From NCBI GenBank assembly GCA_964353855.1, contig CAYGWX010000009.1, forward strand, positions 1 to 31,681: a stretch of 31,681 nt of DNA, in the 5' to 3' direction. Within the stretch, counting starts at the first letter, position 1. Each line of letters starts with the position of its first letter. The notes under the pieces were generated by a model. It worked only from the letters and a program-made list of their open reading frames with translations. It was not told the DNA's origin and did no database searches. The position numbers and the translations under genes were made by a program. Shown here one piece after another: positions 22,437 to 29,741 of this stretch. The stretch is from CAYGWX01 sp964353855 [NCBI: uncultured bacterium] (GTDB lineage Bacteria > Edwardsbacteria > CAYGWX01).

Positions 22437-23918
22437 ATGGATGTCAGAGAAACCCCAGAGCCCGCTAAGGAGGGAAAGGTCAAAACCCTGAGCGAGCAAT
22501 TAGTGAGCGATCCCAACTCACAGGTCTTCGCTTCTCTGGCCGATATGTACCGCGAGGAGGGGATGATGGAAGAAGCCCTGGCCATGTGCCAGGCCGGGCT
22601 TGAGCTCCATCCCAGGCATGTCCCGGGGCGGTTGATTCTAGCCAGGATTCACCGGGATGCGAACCGGCCCCTGGAGGCCCGGGCGGTCTTGGAAAAGGTT
22701 CTGTCCCTGGAGCCTGGAAACCCGGAAGCTCTGGCCCTGCTTCAGGCCATGGAGGCCAAACCCGAAGAGCCTTCGCCGGTCGTTCCCGTTGAGGAAGTTC
22801 CGGAAAAGCCCGCGACCCTTGTCAGCCCGGTACCTCCGTTAGTCGTTCAGCCTCTCGGAGCCGACGCCGGGCTTGAGATCATTCCTGAAACTCCGGTGGC
22901 CGCGGAGCCTCCCAGGGAGGAAGGCTTTAAGCTCGTGCCCTGGGCCGAAGCCGCCACCCGCACCGAAGCTCCCCCTGCTATGTTCGAGGGCCCAGCCCCT
23001 GTGGTCGCCATGCCGGAGATCGAGCGTTCCACGACGGATCTTAGTCCCGGAGCCTTTGCCAAGGAAGGCTTTGTGATCTCACACCCCATCGACATGGAGT
23101 TTCCGAAGGAGGAACTCATCGCCGCGCCCCCGGCTTCGATCGAGCCTCCTTTAAAGCCTCCCATAATGCCGGAGGAGGCACCCCTCGCCCTCGTGGAGGA
23201 GCCTGCTCTGCCTGCGCCAAAAGAGGAAGAGCAGCCGGTGAGGGTCGTAGAGATCCCGGCCGGTGTGGAGGTCATGCTTCAAGAAGAGGCCCTGGCTCCG
23301 CCGGCGACATTCGAAGAGAAACCTGTCAGGGAGTTGCCGACCCTTGCTTTTGAGGAATCCCTGTTCGCCGCCCCATCGGCGCCTCCGGAAGCACCCGTCC
23401 CCCCTCCGGCCGAAGAAGGGTCCGGGAAGGTGAGGAAGGAAGTTCCCTTGGGTGAGTTCATGAAGAGCCTGTCGGAGTCGGAATTCCTGAAGGCGACCAC
23501 GGCCCCGCTCGCCCCGGTCGCGGAGCGCGCAGCCGCCGAGCCCGAGGTCCTCTCCGACGAGATGCGCGGGGAAATGGAGAAGGCTCTGGAGGACCTGCTC
23601 ACCCTGGCCGAGGTAGAGGGGGCGATGATCGTGAACCGGGACGGCCTGGTCCTGGCCGAGCGCACCCGGGCCGGGATCAACGCCGAGGAGGCGGCGGCTT
23701 TAGGTGCGAGCATCTTCGAGACCACGCTGCGCTCGATCGAGCGGATGCATCTGGGCCAGCTGGACCGCGGGATCGTGGAGACCGCCTCCGGCAGGCTCTA
23801 CCTCACGGCGATGGGCGACGCCATGGTGGTCCTCCTGACCCGGGACGACACCAAGATGGGCCTGGTCCTGATGCGGATGAAGAAGGTCATGGACCGGGTG
23901 CGGCGGGTCCTGGGATAA
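22437..23918 (+). CDS. TPR, Pro/Glu-rich linker and roadblock/LC7 domain protein
   Basis: The 493-residue protein has three parts. Residues 1 to about 105 are TPR helices (VFASLADMYREEGMMEEALAM; EALALLQAMEA). Residues about 108-350 form a long Pro/Glu/Ala-rich, probably disordered linker. Residues about 375-490 are a roadblock/LC7 domain (EKALEDLLTLAEVEGAMIVNRDGLVLAERT, then LTAMGDAMVVLLTRDDTKMGLVLMRMKK). Roadblock domains dimerise and, as MglB, act as GTPase-activating partners of MglA. An excellent AGGGAGGTGAG ribosome site precedes the ATG. It is the first of three roadblock genes in a row, and its long linker could let it bridge a fixed scaffold and a mobile GTPase. Confidence 0.85.
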   Translation: MDVRETPEPAKEGKVKTLSEQLVSDPNSQVFASLADMYREEGMMEEALAMCQAGLELHPRHVPGRLILARIHRDANRPLEARAVLEKVLSLEPGNPEALALLQAMEAKPEEPSPVVPVEEVPEKPATLVSPVPPLVVQPLGADAGLEIIPETPVAAEPPREEGFKLVPWAEAATRTEAPPAMFEGPAPVVAMPEIERSTTDLSPGAFAKEGFVISHPIDMEFPKEELIAAPPASIEPPLKPPIMPEEAPLALVEEPALPAPKEEEQPVRVVEIPAGVEVMLQEEALAPPATFEEKPVRELPTLAFEESLFAAPSAPPEAPVPPPAEEGSGKVRKEVPLGEFMKSLSESEFLKATTAPLAPVAERAAAEPEVLSDEMRGEMEKALEDLLTLAEVEGAMIVNRDGLVLAERTRAGINAEEAAALGASIFETTLRSIERMHLGQLDRGIVETASGRLYLTAMGDAMVVLLTRDDTKMGLVLMRMKKVMDRVRRVLG

Positions 23919-23933
23919 GAGGGAGAGCATAAC

Positions 23934-24293
23934 GTGGAGACCTCGATGCACGATATCTTGGAGGAGCTGAACGCCACCCCCGGGGCCCGGGGGAGCATGC
24001 TGGTCGGCCGGGACGGGTTCGTGATCGTCTCCAACGTCATGTCCGGGGTCGAGGAGCGGACCATCTCGGCGATGATCGCGACCATCACGAGCGAAGTGAG
24101 CCAGACGATCGCCGGCCTCCGGCGCGGCGAGCTTCAGGCCGTGTCGCTCTACGCCTCGGGCGGGAACATCTTCTTCCTCTGCCGGGAGGACATAATCCTG
24201 GCGATGATCACCGAGCCGTCGGTGAACGTCGGCCTGGTGCGGGTGAAGATGAAGTCCGGGCTGGAAAAGCTGACCGCGATGCTGGCCTCATGA
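23934..24293 (+). CDS. Stand-alone roadblock/LC7 protein (MglB-like)
   Basis: The 119-residue single roadblock domain reads METSMHDILEELNATPGARGSMLVG, then RDGFVIVSNVMSG, and ends in VGLVRVKMKSGLEKL. I use the GTG at 23934, 15 bases after the previous stop and behind GGGAGAG. An ATG four codons later (23946) is equally possible. It is the closest of the three to MglB in size and lacks any extension, so it is the best candidate for the activator of the MglA GTPase at 26768. In myxobacteria mglB and mglA are adjacent; here about 2.5 kb lies between them. Confidence 0.82.
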   Translation: METSMHDILEELNATPGARGSMLVGRDGFVIVSNVMSGVEERTISAMIATITSEVSQTIAGLRRGELQAVSLYASGGNIFFLCREDIILAMITEPSVNVGLVRVKMKSGLEKLTAMLAS

Positions 24294-24376
24294 AGGGGTT
24301 TCGGGGACGAACGCGAAGGTGAAGAAAGGGAGGGACGTGACGCGCGCCGATAGAGGTCTTGGAATCCAAATCCAGG

Positions 24377-24392
24377 GAGGGACGGTTCCCTC
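24377..24392. other. Small 6-bp hairpin between roadblock genes
   Basis: GAGGGA and TCCCTC pair around a CGGT tetraloop in the 138-bp gap between the second and third roadblock genes. No T-tract follows. It may moderate expression of the third roadblock gene or be incidental. Confidence 0.35.
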
Positions 24393-24431
24393 ATTCCCCC
24401 CGGCCCCCACGCCGGACGGGGAGATCTGACG

Positions 24432-25133
24432 ATGGGTTCGGAGCAGTGGGTCCTGACCGGGGAGATGTCCCAGGGGATCGACACCGCCCTGAGGAAGTTC
24501 ATCGGGGACTCCCGGGCGCGCTGCGCCCTGCTCATCACCCACTCCGGACAGCTGGTCGGACAAGTGGGCTTCACCGCCCACCTGAACGTCCTGTCCCTGT
24601 GCGCCCTGGTGGCCGGGATCTTCACCACCACCCAGGAGCTGGCCCGGCTCATCGGGGAATCCAAGTTCAAGTCCCTGTTCCAGGAGGGGAAGACCTGGAA
24701 CCTGCACTTCACCCTGGTCTCCGAGGACCTGATCTTCGCCACCCTGTTCGACAAGAAGACCGTGATCGGGGCGGTGCAGGTCTCGGCCAACGAGGCCAGC
24801 GAGCGCATCGGCAAGCTTCTAAAGGAAATCGCCGCCAAGCCCGTCCTGGAGCCGGACCGCGAGCTGGAAGCCTTGAAGCGGGAGCTGGCCCATCTGGAAC
24901 AGCTTACCGGAAAGGAGACGGCGGCGCCCCCGGCCCCGAGCGCGATGCCGCAGTTCGCGCCGGCCGCGGCGCAGGCTTCCCCCGGCCCCCCGTCTGCAGT
25001 TCCGGAGAGCAAGCCGGCCCCGGTAACTCAAGGGCAAGCCGGGGAAAAGAAAGAAGAGAAGCCACAGTCGCTCTTGGGCGCGGATTTCGAGGAATCCGCG
25101 GCCGCCGCGCTGGACAAGCTGTTCGAGATCTAA
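24432..25133 (+). CDS. Roadblock/LC7-like protein with Ala/Pro-rich tail
   Basis: The 233-residue protein has a divergent roadblock-like domain in the first 135 residues: [71 protein letters not shown] coiled-coil-prone helix follows (about 140-165, [14 protein letters not shown]). An Ala/Pro-rich spacer (about 168-205) leads to a short C-terminal helix ([13 protein letters not shown]) that could be a docking peptide. The start follows GGGGAG. This organisation, a core domain plus a flexible tail with a terminal peptide, suggests it recruits a partner. The partner is unknown. It is the last gene before the 21-bp repeat array. Confidence 0.72.
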   Translation: MGSEQWVLTGEMSQGIDTALRKFIGDSRARCALLITHSGQLVGQVGFTAHLNVLSLCALVAGIFTTTQELARLIGESKFKSLFQEGKTWNLHFTLVSEDLIFATLFDKKTVIGAVQVSANEASERIGKLLKEIAAKPVLEPDRELEALKRELAHLEQLTGKETAAPPAPSAMPQFAPAAAQASPGPPSAVPESKPAPVTQGQAGEKKEEKPQSLLGADFEESAAAALDKLFEI

Positions 25134-25154
25134 ATCCTGCCCCCCGGCCCCGGG

Positions 25155-25385
25155 GATGCGGAATCGCCGCCTGGGGATCGGGAATCGCCGCCTGGGGATC
25201 GGGAATCGCCGCTTGGGGATCGGGAATCGCCGCCTGGGAATCGGGAATACCCACCTGGGGATCGGGAATCGCCGCCTGGGGATCGGGAATACCCACCTGG
25301 GGATCGGGAATCCCCACCTGGGGATTGGGAATCCCCACCTGGGGATTGGGAATCCCCACCTGGAGATTGGGAATCCCCAACCGGG
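25155..25385. repeat. Eleven 21-bp tandem repeats that become perfect hairpins
   Basis: Eleven head-to-tail units of exactly 21 bases lie between the third roadblock gene and the glycine-rich protein gene. Early units carry AATCGCC, then GCCT, then GGGGATC. Late units (8-11) carry AATCCCC, then ACCT, then GGGGATT. In the late units the two arms are perfect inverted complements, and they can pair either across ACCT or across the GGG that joins neighbouring units. Each unit also contributes two G-runs of 3-4, so the + strand could form G-quadruplexes. Because 21 is a multiple of three, frames across it stay open on both strands, but I see no real gene there. The rest of the 360-bp gap (25134-25154 and 25386-25493) shows only the next gene's ribosome site. 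Confidence 0.92.
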
Positions 25386-25493
25386 AATGGAGTATGCTAA
25401 GGTCAATCAGGGCAGTACGTTAGCTCCAAAAAGAAGCACTCAGCCGAGTGTTTGACTGGGTGGGTTAAAACCCCCAACTTCAGGAGGTGTTCC

Positions 25494-26693
25494 ATGGCAC
25501 GATGGGCTTGCATCTGTTTGCTCGCGCTCGTCGGGGGGCCGGGGGTCTGGGCACCACAGGCGGCCCATGCCCGGTTAGTGAACACGGCCGACAGCCTGGT
25601 CATCACCTCGCCTGACACGCTCCAGCTCAAGGCCCACCATCTTTACAACCGGGCGGTTCTCATCGTTCAAGGCGGCCGGCTTTTCGTCACGCCGGTCAGC
25701 CCAAGCCCGGGGGATTCCTCGGGTTTTCTTTGGCTGGAAGCACCCCTTATCCAGGTTACGGACAGCGCCAAGATCATCGCTGACGGGCGGGGATACCGGG
25801 GCGGTAATCCCGAAGGCGGGAACGGCCTGGGTCCGGGAGGAGGCCGGGGAGGCTTGACCTTCGCGGGCGGCGGCGGGGGAGGCTATGGCGGGAGCGGTGG
25901 CCGCGGCGGACCCGCCAATGGAGGAGGCGCAGGAGGGGTGACCTATGATTATTCCTTTCCTGACCCAGGCTCCGGGGGCGGGGCAGGGAACCAGGGAGGT
26001 GGAGCTGGCGGCCGCGGGGGCGGAGCTATCCGGCTTTACGCCATCTCAAACTGCACCATAACCGGTACCTTCAGCGCTATCGGGGAAAATGCCGACCCCA
26101 CCCAGATTGAAGGCGGGGGTGGGGGGAGTGGTGGAGGTATCTTTATTCTTGCCCCCACTCTCGTCCTGAGAGGCGTGCTCGCAGGCTCAGGAGGGAACGG
26201 TGGTGACGGAGGGGATAATGGTGGTGGTGGTGGCGGTGGAGGGCGTCTTAGAGCCCTTTGCTTAAATCTTGATACGACCGGGCTCCGTTACTCCGTAGCC
26301 GGCGGTCAGGGAGGGTATGCCACCATCGGAGAGCCCGGCCTTCCCGGCAATCCCGGGACGGTTTACATACAACAGCAGCAGGGCGTGGAGGAGAAGGGAG
26401 TTTCTGATGTATCAGAAGTTCGCTCAAGCGTCACGGCCGTCCCCAATCCCAGCCGCGGACAATGCGAGTTTCGCTTTAGTTCAATTTCAAAGGGTGCTAC
26501 TTTGGCCTTGGAGCTTTACGATCCCATCGGACGCCTGGTGAGGACCTTGGATGCGGGCCCGGGGGGGCCGAAGCCTTCGAAGGTCATTCACTGGGACGGG
26601 CGGGACGAGGCGGGGAGAGAGGTATCGAGCGGTCTGTATTTCTATCGAACCCGGGATGGGAGGACTCGAGGGAAGGTCCTCGTTCTGCGCTAA
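25494..26693 (+). CDS. Secreted glycine-rich protein with T9SS/FlgD-like C-terminal domain
   Basis: I place the start at the ATG at 25494, which has AGGAGG 6 bases upstream and opens directly into a signal peptide (hydrophobic core CICLLALVGGPGVW, cleavage near AHA-R at 26). A TTG 42 bases earlier would add a non-signal lead. The 399-residue product then has a beta-strand-rich part (about 27-100), a long glycine-rich part (about 100-285, runs of GGGG and GGxGG) that looks like a repetitive surface or beta-helix fold, and a C-terminal Ig-like domain from about 313. That domain has VPNPSRGQCEF, LELYDPIGRLVRTL, HWDGRDEAGREVSSGLYFYR and a final LVLR. It matches the FlgD-like/Por-type sorting domains of type IX-secreted proteins. 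It is probably exported and cell-surface bound. Its place before mglA hints at an adhesin for surface motility, which is inference. Confidence 0.82.
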   Translation: MARWACICLLALVGGPGVWAPQAAHARLVNTADSLVITSPDTLQLKAHHLYNRAVLIVQGGRLFVTPVSPSPGDSSGFLWLEAPLIQVTDSAKIIADGRGYRGGNPEGGNGLGPGGGRGGLTFAGGGGGGYGGSGGRGGPANGGGAGGVTYDYSFPDPGSGGGAGNQGGGAGGRGGGAIRLYAISNCTITGTFSAIGENADPTQIEGGGGGSGGGIFILAPTLVLRGVLAGSGGNGGDGGDNGGGGGGGGRLRALCLNLDTTGLRYSVAGGQGGYATIGEPGLPGNPGTVYIQQQQGVEEKGVSDVSEVRSSVTAVPNPSRGQCEFRFSSISKGATLALELYDPIGRLVRTLDAGPGGPKPSKVIHWDGRDEAGREVSSGLYFYRTRDGRTRGKVLVLR

Positions 26694-26698
26694 CGGAG

Positions 26699-26729
26699 AG
26701 AATACAAAGATTTGAGAGGCTTGTATTTT
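26699..26729 (+). terminator. Possible terminator or operator between the glycine-rich gene and mglA
   Basis: AATACAA (26701-26707) pairs perfectly with TTGTATT (26721-26727) across a 13-base loop, and the stem extends outward by a G-T and an A-T pair to 26699/26729. The 3' arm is T-rich but no long T-run follows. It lies 6 bases after the stop of the glycine-rich gene and 38 before mglA, so it may end that gene's transcript weakly or be a regulator site for mglA. Confidence 0.45.
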
Positions 26730-26767
26730 GAGAAGGACATGAAGCTTACGGGAGGGCTCGGGGTGCC

Positions 26768-27361
26768 ATGTCCTTAGTCAATCACTCCACCAAGGAGATC
26801 ACGGCCAAGATCGTCTACTACGGTCCGGGCCGTTGCGGGAAGACCACGAACCTTCAATACGTGTTCAGCCGGCTCCCCGAGGAGCGGCGGGGGAAGATCG
26901 TATCCCTGGCCACGGAGAAGGACCGCACCCTGTTCTTCGATTTCCTCCCCCTGGATCTGGGGCCGATCTCGGGATTTCAGACCCGCTTCCAGCTCTACAC
27001 GGTTCCAGGCCAGGTCTACTACAACGCCACCCGGCGCCTGGTTCTTCAGGGCGCGGACGGGGTGGTGTTCGTGGCCGATTCCCAGAGGAGTCTCATGGAT
27101 GAGAACCGCGAGAGCCTGGACAACCTCCGGGACAATCTCTCCTCCTGGGGAATGACCCTGGAGGAGCTTCCGCTGGTCTTCCAGTACAACAAGCGGGACC
27201 TCCCGGACATCGCCCTTCCGAGCGAGCTCGCCCGTCTGCTCGAGGTCGGAAGCCGCCCGGCCTTCGAAGGGGTAGCCGTCCAGGGCCGGGGGGTCCTGGA
27301 CACGCTGCGCGCGATCGGATTTATGGTCATGCAGCGCCTGGCTGGGGTGGAGATCCGGTGA
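26768..27361 (+). CDS. mglA: MglA-type small Ras-like GTPase
   Basis: This 197-residue small GTPase of the bacterial MglA family has the P-loop GPGRCGKTT (19-27), switch region PLDLGPISGFQTRFQLYTVPGQVYYN (TVPGQ in place of the DxxGQ of Ras, as in MglA), RLVLQGADGVVFVADSQ and the base-recognition motif NKRD. MglA-GTP marks the leading pole in rod-shaped gliders and controls type IV pili. Roadblock proteins of the MglB type activate its GTP hydrolysis. Such proteins are encoded at 22437, 23934 and 24432. The stop codon TGA is directly followed by the TTG start of cheR, so the GTPase and the chemosensory adaptation genes are made together. Confidence 0.95.
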   Translation: MSLVNHSTKEITAKIVYYGPGRCGKTTNLQYVFSRLPEERRGKIVSLATEKDRTLFFDFLPLDLGPISGFQTRFQLYTVPGQVYYNATRRLVLQGADGVVFVADSQRSLMDENRESLDNLRDNLSSWGMTLEELPLVFQYNKRDLPDIALPSELARLLEVGSRPAFEGVAVQGRGVLDTLRAIGFMVMQRLAGVEIR

Positions 27362-28189
27362 TTGGATAGCTTTGAAGCCCTGAAGGCGAAGATCTACGCC
27401 GAGACCGGGTTTCACTGCGACCAGTACAAGGAGCGTCCGTTCAAGCGGCGCCTGGCTGTTCGGATGCGGGCCAACCGGGTGGAGACGTACGAAGACTACC
27501 TCAAGGTTCTGGAGGCCAAACCCCAGGAGTACGAGGCCCTGCTGGACGCCCTGACGATCAACCTCTCCAAGTTCTTTCGAAATCCCGAGACGTACGCCGC
27601 GGTCGAGGCCCAGGTCCTCCCCAACCTCACTGCGGACTGCCTGAACGCCCCGGAGGGGAGAAAGCTTTTGGTGTTCAGCGCGGGCTGCGCTTCCGGGGAA
27701 GAGCCCTATTCCCTGGCCATGCTCCTGGAGGAGCACTTCCGGAAGCGGGGCAAGCGCTGCCCCTACCAGATCATCGGCACGGATATCGACCGGGCCAGCC
27801 TGCTCCGGGCCCGCAAAGGGGAATACGGGTCCTTTGCCCTGAGCGAGTGTCCGCCCGAGATCGTAACGCGGTACTTCGAGGGCAATGGGAGTTTCCAGGT
27901 CCTTCCCGCGGTCCGCTCCCAAGTGACCTTCCTCCCGGCCGACCTGACGGATCTGGACCGTCCAGGAGTGCTGCCCAGGATCCGGCAGCTGGACCTGCTC
28001 TTTTTCCGGAACGTACTCATCTACATGGAGCGCCGGGCTCAGGAGCGGATGCTCACGGCCATGGCCAAGCGACTGCGCCCCGGCGGGTATCTCGTCCTGG
28101 GCAAAGTCGAGACCCTGATGGGTGAGCCCCGCAACCTTTACGAAGTCGTGAATGCCCGGGAACGGATCTTCAGGCGGAGGCCCCTGTAG
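27362..28189 (+). CDS. cheR: Chemotaxis protein methyltransferase CheR
   Basis: CheR methylates glutamates on chemoreceptors using S-adenosylmethionine. The 275-residue protein has the N-terminal helical domain (YKERPFKRRLAVRMRAN; LTINLSKFFRNPE) and the SAM-binding motif FSAGCASGEEPYSLA (105-119). It continues with IGTDIDRASLLRARKGEY, LDLLFFRNVLIYMERRAQERML and GGYLVLGKVETL. The start is a TTG immediately after the mglA stop. An in-frame stop lies just upstream and no ATG or GTG is better placed. The protein reaches conserved sequence within a few residues. No separate ribosome site is obvious, so translation is likely coupled to mglA. Confidence 0.92.
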   Translation: MDSFEALKAKIYAETGFHCDQYKERPFKRRLAVRMRANRVETYEDYLKVLEAKPQEYEALLDALTINLSKFFRNPETYAAVEAQVLPNLTADCLNAPEGRKLLVFSAGCASGEEPYSLAMLLEEHFRKRGKRCPYQIIGTDIDRASLLRARKGEYGSFALSECPPEIVTRYFEGNGSFQVLPAVRSQVTFLPADLTDLDRPGVLPRIRQLDLLFFRNVLIYMERRAQERMLTAMAKRLRPGGYLVLGKVETLMGEPRNLYEVVNARERIFRRRPL

Positions 28190-28194
28190 GGACG

Positions 28195-28692
28195 ATGGAC
28201 GACCCGGTCGTGGTCCGCATCGCGGAGTTCCATGCCGGCCGAGGAGAGGGGAAGATAAAGACCTATGCCCTCGGGTCCTGCGTAGCCATCGCGCTCTTTG
28301 ACCCGGAGAAGCGGGTGGGGGCAATCTCCCACACCATGCTTCCCGACCCTCAGAACGCTCCCTCCTCGGGGTCCAACCTTAAAAACCCGGCCAAGTTCGT
28401 GGGGTCGGCGATTCCAGCCATGCTCCAGGAGATGCGCAAGCTGGGGGCTTCGCCGCCCCGGGTCGTGGCCAAACTGGTAGGCGGGGCGAGGATGTTCCCG
28501 GGCATCCCCTCCGCGGATGCGGCCAACATCGGAGAGCGGAACGTGGAGCGGGCCCGACAAGCCCTCTCGGGCTTAGGAATCCCGATCGTTGCTGAGGACA
28601 CCGGAGGGACCCACGGACGCTCCGTGCTCTTCAGCCTTTGCGACGGGTCCCTCCTGGTCACTTCGCTCAAAGCCGGGAACCGGGTGCTGTGA
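28195..28692 (+). CDS. cheD: Chemoreceptor glutamine deamidase CheD
   Basis: CheD deamidates receptor glutamines and binds CheC. The 165-residue protein has the catalytic triad equivalents T23, C29 (YALGSCVAIALFD) and H46 (GAISHTMLP). It also has KLVGGARMF and NIGERNVERARQAL, with a late EDTGGTHGRSVLF. It starts 5 bases after cheR, with TAGGGACG before the ATG. The stop overlaps the cheB GTG (GTGA). Its partner CheC lies 10 kb upstream in the same block, so both halves of a CheC/CheD adaptation loop are present. Confidence 0.93.
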   Translation: MDDPVVVRIAEFHAGRGEGKIKTYALGSCVAIALFDPEKRVGAISHTMLPDPQNAPSSGSNLKNPAKFVGSAIPAMLQEMRKLGASPPRVVAKLVGGARMFPGIPSADAANIGERNVERARQALSGLGIPIVAEDTGGTHGRSVLFSLCDGSLLVTSLKAGNRVL

Positions 28693-29723
28693 AGCCGGTT
28701 CGCCTGCTCATCGCCGACGACTCCTTCCTGATGCGCCAGCTCCTCAGCGACCTCCTGGCCGGAGTTCCCGAGATCCAGGTGGTGGGTGTGGCGCGGGACG
28801 GAGAGGAGGCCCTGGTCCTGTTCCGAACCCTGTTCCCGGACGTCGTGACTCTTGATCTGGAGATGCCGAAGATGGACGGGCTTCGGGCCCTGGAGGCGAT
28901 CCAGCGGGAGCGGCCCACGCCGGTGATCGTGGTTTCTGCCTACACCCAGAAGGGGGCCCAGGCCACCCTAGAGGCCCTGGAGAAGGGGGCCTTTGATTTC
29001 GTGCCCAAGCCCTCGGGCACGATCTCCCTGGACATCGGCAAGGTCCGGGACGAGCTCATTGCCAAGATCCTTGCGGCCTCCCATTCCGGCGGATCCCGGA
29101 TGAGGCCAGAGGAAAGCGGGGAGAGGAAAGCAAAGCTCGCCCACCTGACGATTCCGGGCGAGAAGCTGGTGGCTATCGGCGCCTCGACGGGAGGGACCCG
29201 GGCCCTGGCCGAAATCCTTCCCCGCCTTCCGGCGGCTCTTCCGGCCCCGGTGGTCGTGGTTCAGCACATGCCGGCGGGATTTACCGCGTCCTTGGCCGAA
29301 CGCCTGAACGGAAGCTCCCGGCTCCGGATCGACGAGGCAGCTCAGGGCGACTTTCTGCGGCCGGGAGAAGTCAAGATAGCGCCCGGAGACCGGCATCTGG
29401 TAGTGACCCCGGAACGCCGAGTGCGGCTGACCCAGGATCCCCCGCAGTGGGGGGTGCGGCCCTCGGTAGACCGGATGATGATCTCCGCGGCCGAGGTCTA
29501 TGGGGTGGGCGCGGTGGGCATCCTGCTGACCGGGATGGGGCACGACGGGGCTCTGGGCATGAAGGCGATCAAGGAGCGGGGAGGCACGACCATCGTCCAG
29601 AACCAGGAAACTTGCACGGTCTTCGGCATGCCCCAGGCCGCGATCAAAGCGCAGTGCGTGGACGCGATCCTGCCCCTGTACGAAATCCCGGGGGCGATCG
29701 TTTCCCTGCTGGTTAAAGCTTAG
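28689..29723 (+). CDS. cheB: Chemoreceptor methylesterase/response regulator CheB
   Basis: The 344-residue protein starts at the GTG overlapping the cheD stop. An upstream in-frame ATG lies inside cheD and adds an unlikely lead. The receiver domain (1-120) has D10/D11, the phosphorylation site D56 (VTLDLEMPKMDG) and K107 (VPKPSG). A linker (about 128-156) leads to the methylesterase domain with catalytic S166 (GASTGGT), H193 (VVQHMPAGFT) and D286 (LTGMGHDGALG). It removes receptor methyl groups when phosphorylated by CheA. Together with CheR and CheD it forms a full adaptation set just before a receptor gene. Confidence 0.95.
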   Translation: MKPVRLLIADDSFLMRQLLSDLLAGVPEIQVVGVARDGEEALVLFRTLFPDVVTLDLEMPKMDGLRALEAIQRERPTPVIVVSAYTQKGAQATLEALEKGAFDFVPKPSGTISLDIGKVRDELIAKILAASHSGGSRMRPEESGERKAKLAHLTIPGEKLVAIGASTGGTRALAEILPRLPAALPAPVVVVQHMPAGFTASLAERLNGSSRLRIDEAAQGDFLRPGEVKIAPGDRHLVVTPERRVRLTQDPPQWGVRPSVDRMMISAAEVYGVGAVGILLTGMGHDGALGMKAIKERGGTTIVQNQETCTVFGMPQAAIKAQCVDAILPLYEIPGAIVSLLVKA

Positions 29724-29741
29724 AGGAGGAATCCAAAAAGG

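Noticed and set aside
25155-25385. CRISPR array
   Set aside because: Units are contiguous with no unique spacers, and no cas genes are present.
25156-25455. Repetitive protein encoded by the 21-bp array (heptapeptide repeats), on either strand
   Set aside because: A 21-base unit keeps every stop-free frame open automatically. There is no ribosome site or sensible start outside the repeat, and the DNA-level inverted repeats explain the conservation better.
25452-25493. TTG start giving a 413-residue glycine-rich protein
   Set aside because: It would place 14 polar residues before the signal peptide. The ATG at 25494 has a strong ribosome site and starts the signal peptide directly.
26774-28324. 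516-codon minus-strand open frame
   Set aside because: It is the antisense of mglA and cheR; its composition is low in credible hydrophobic cores and no motif is seen.
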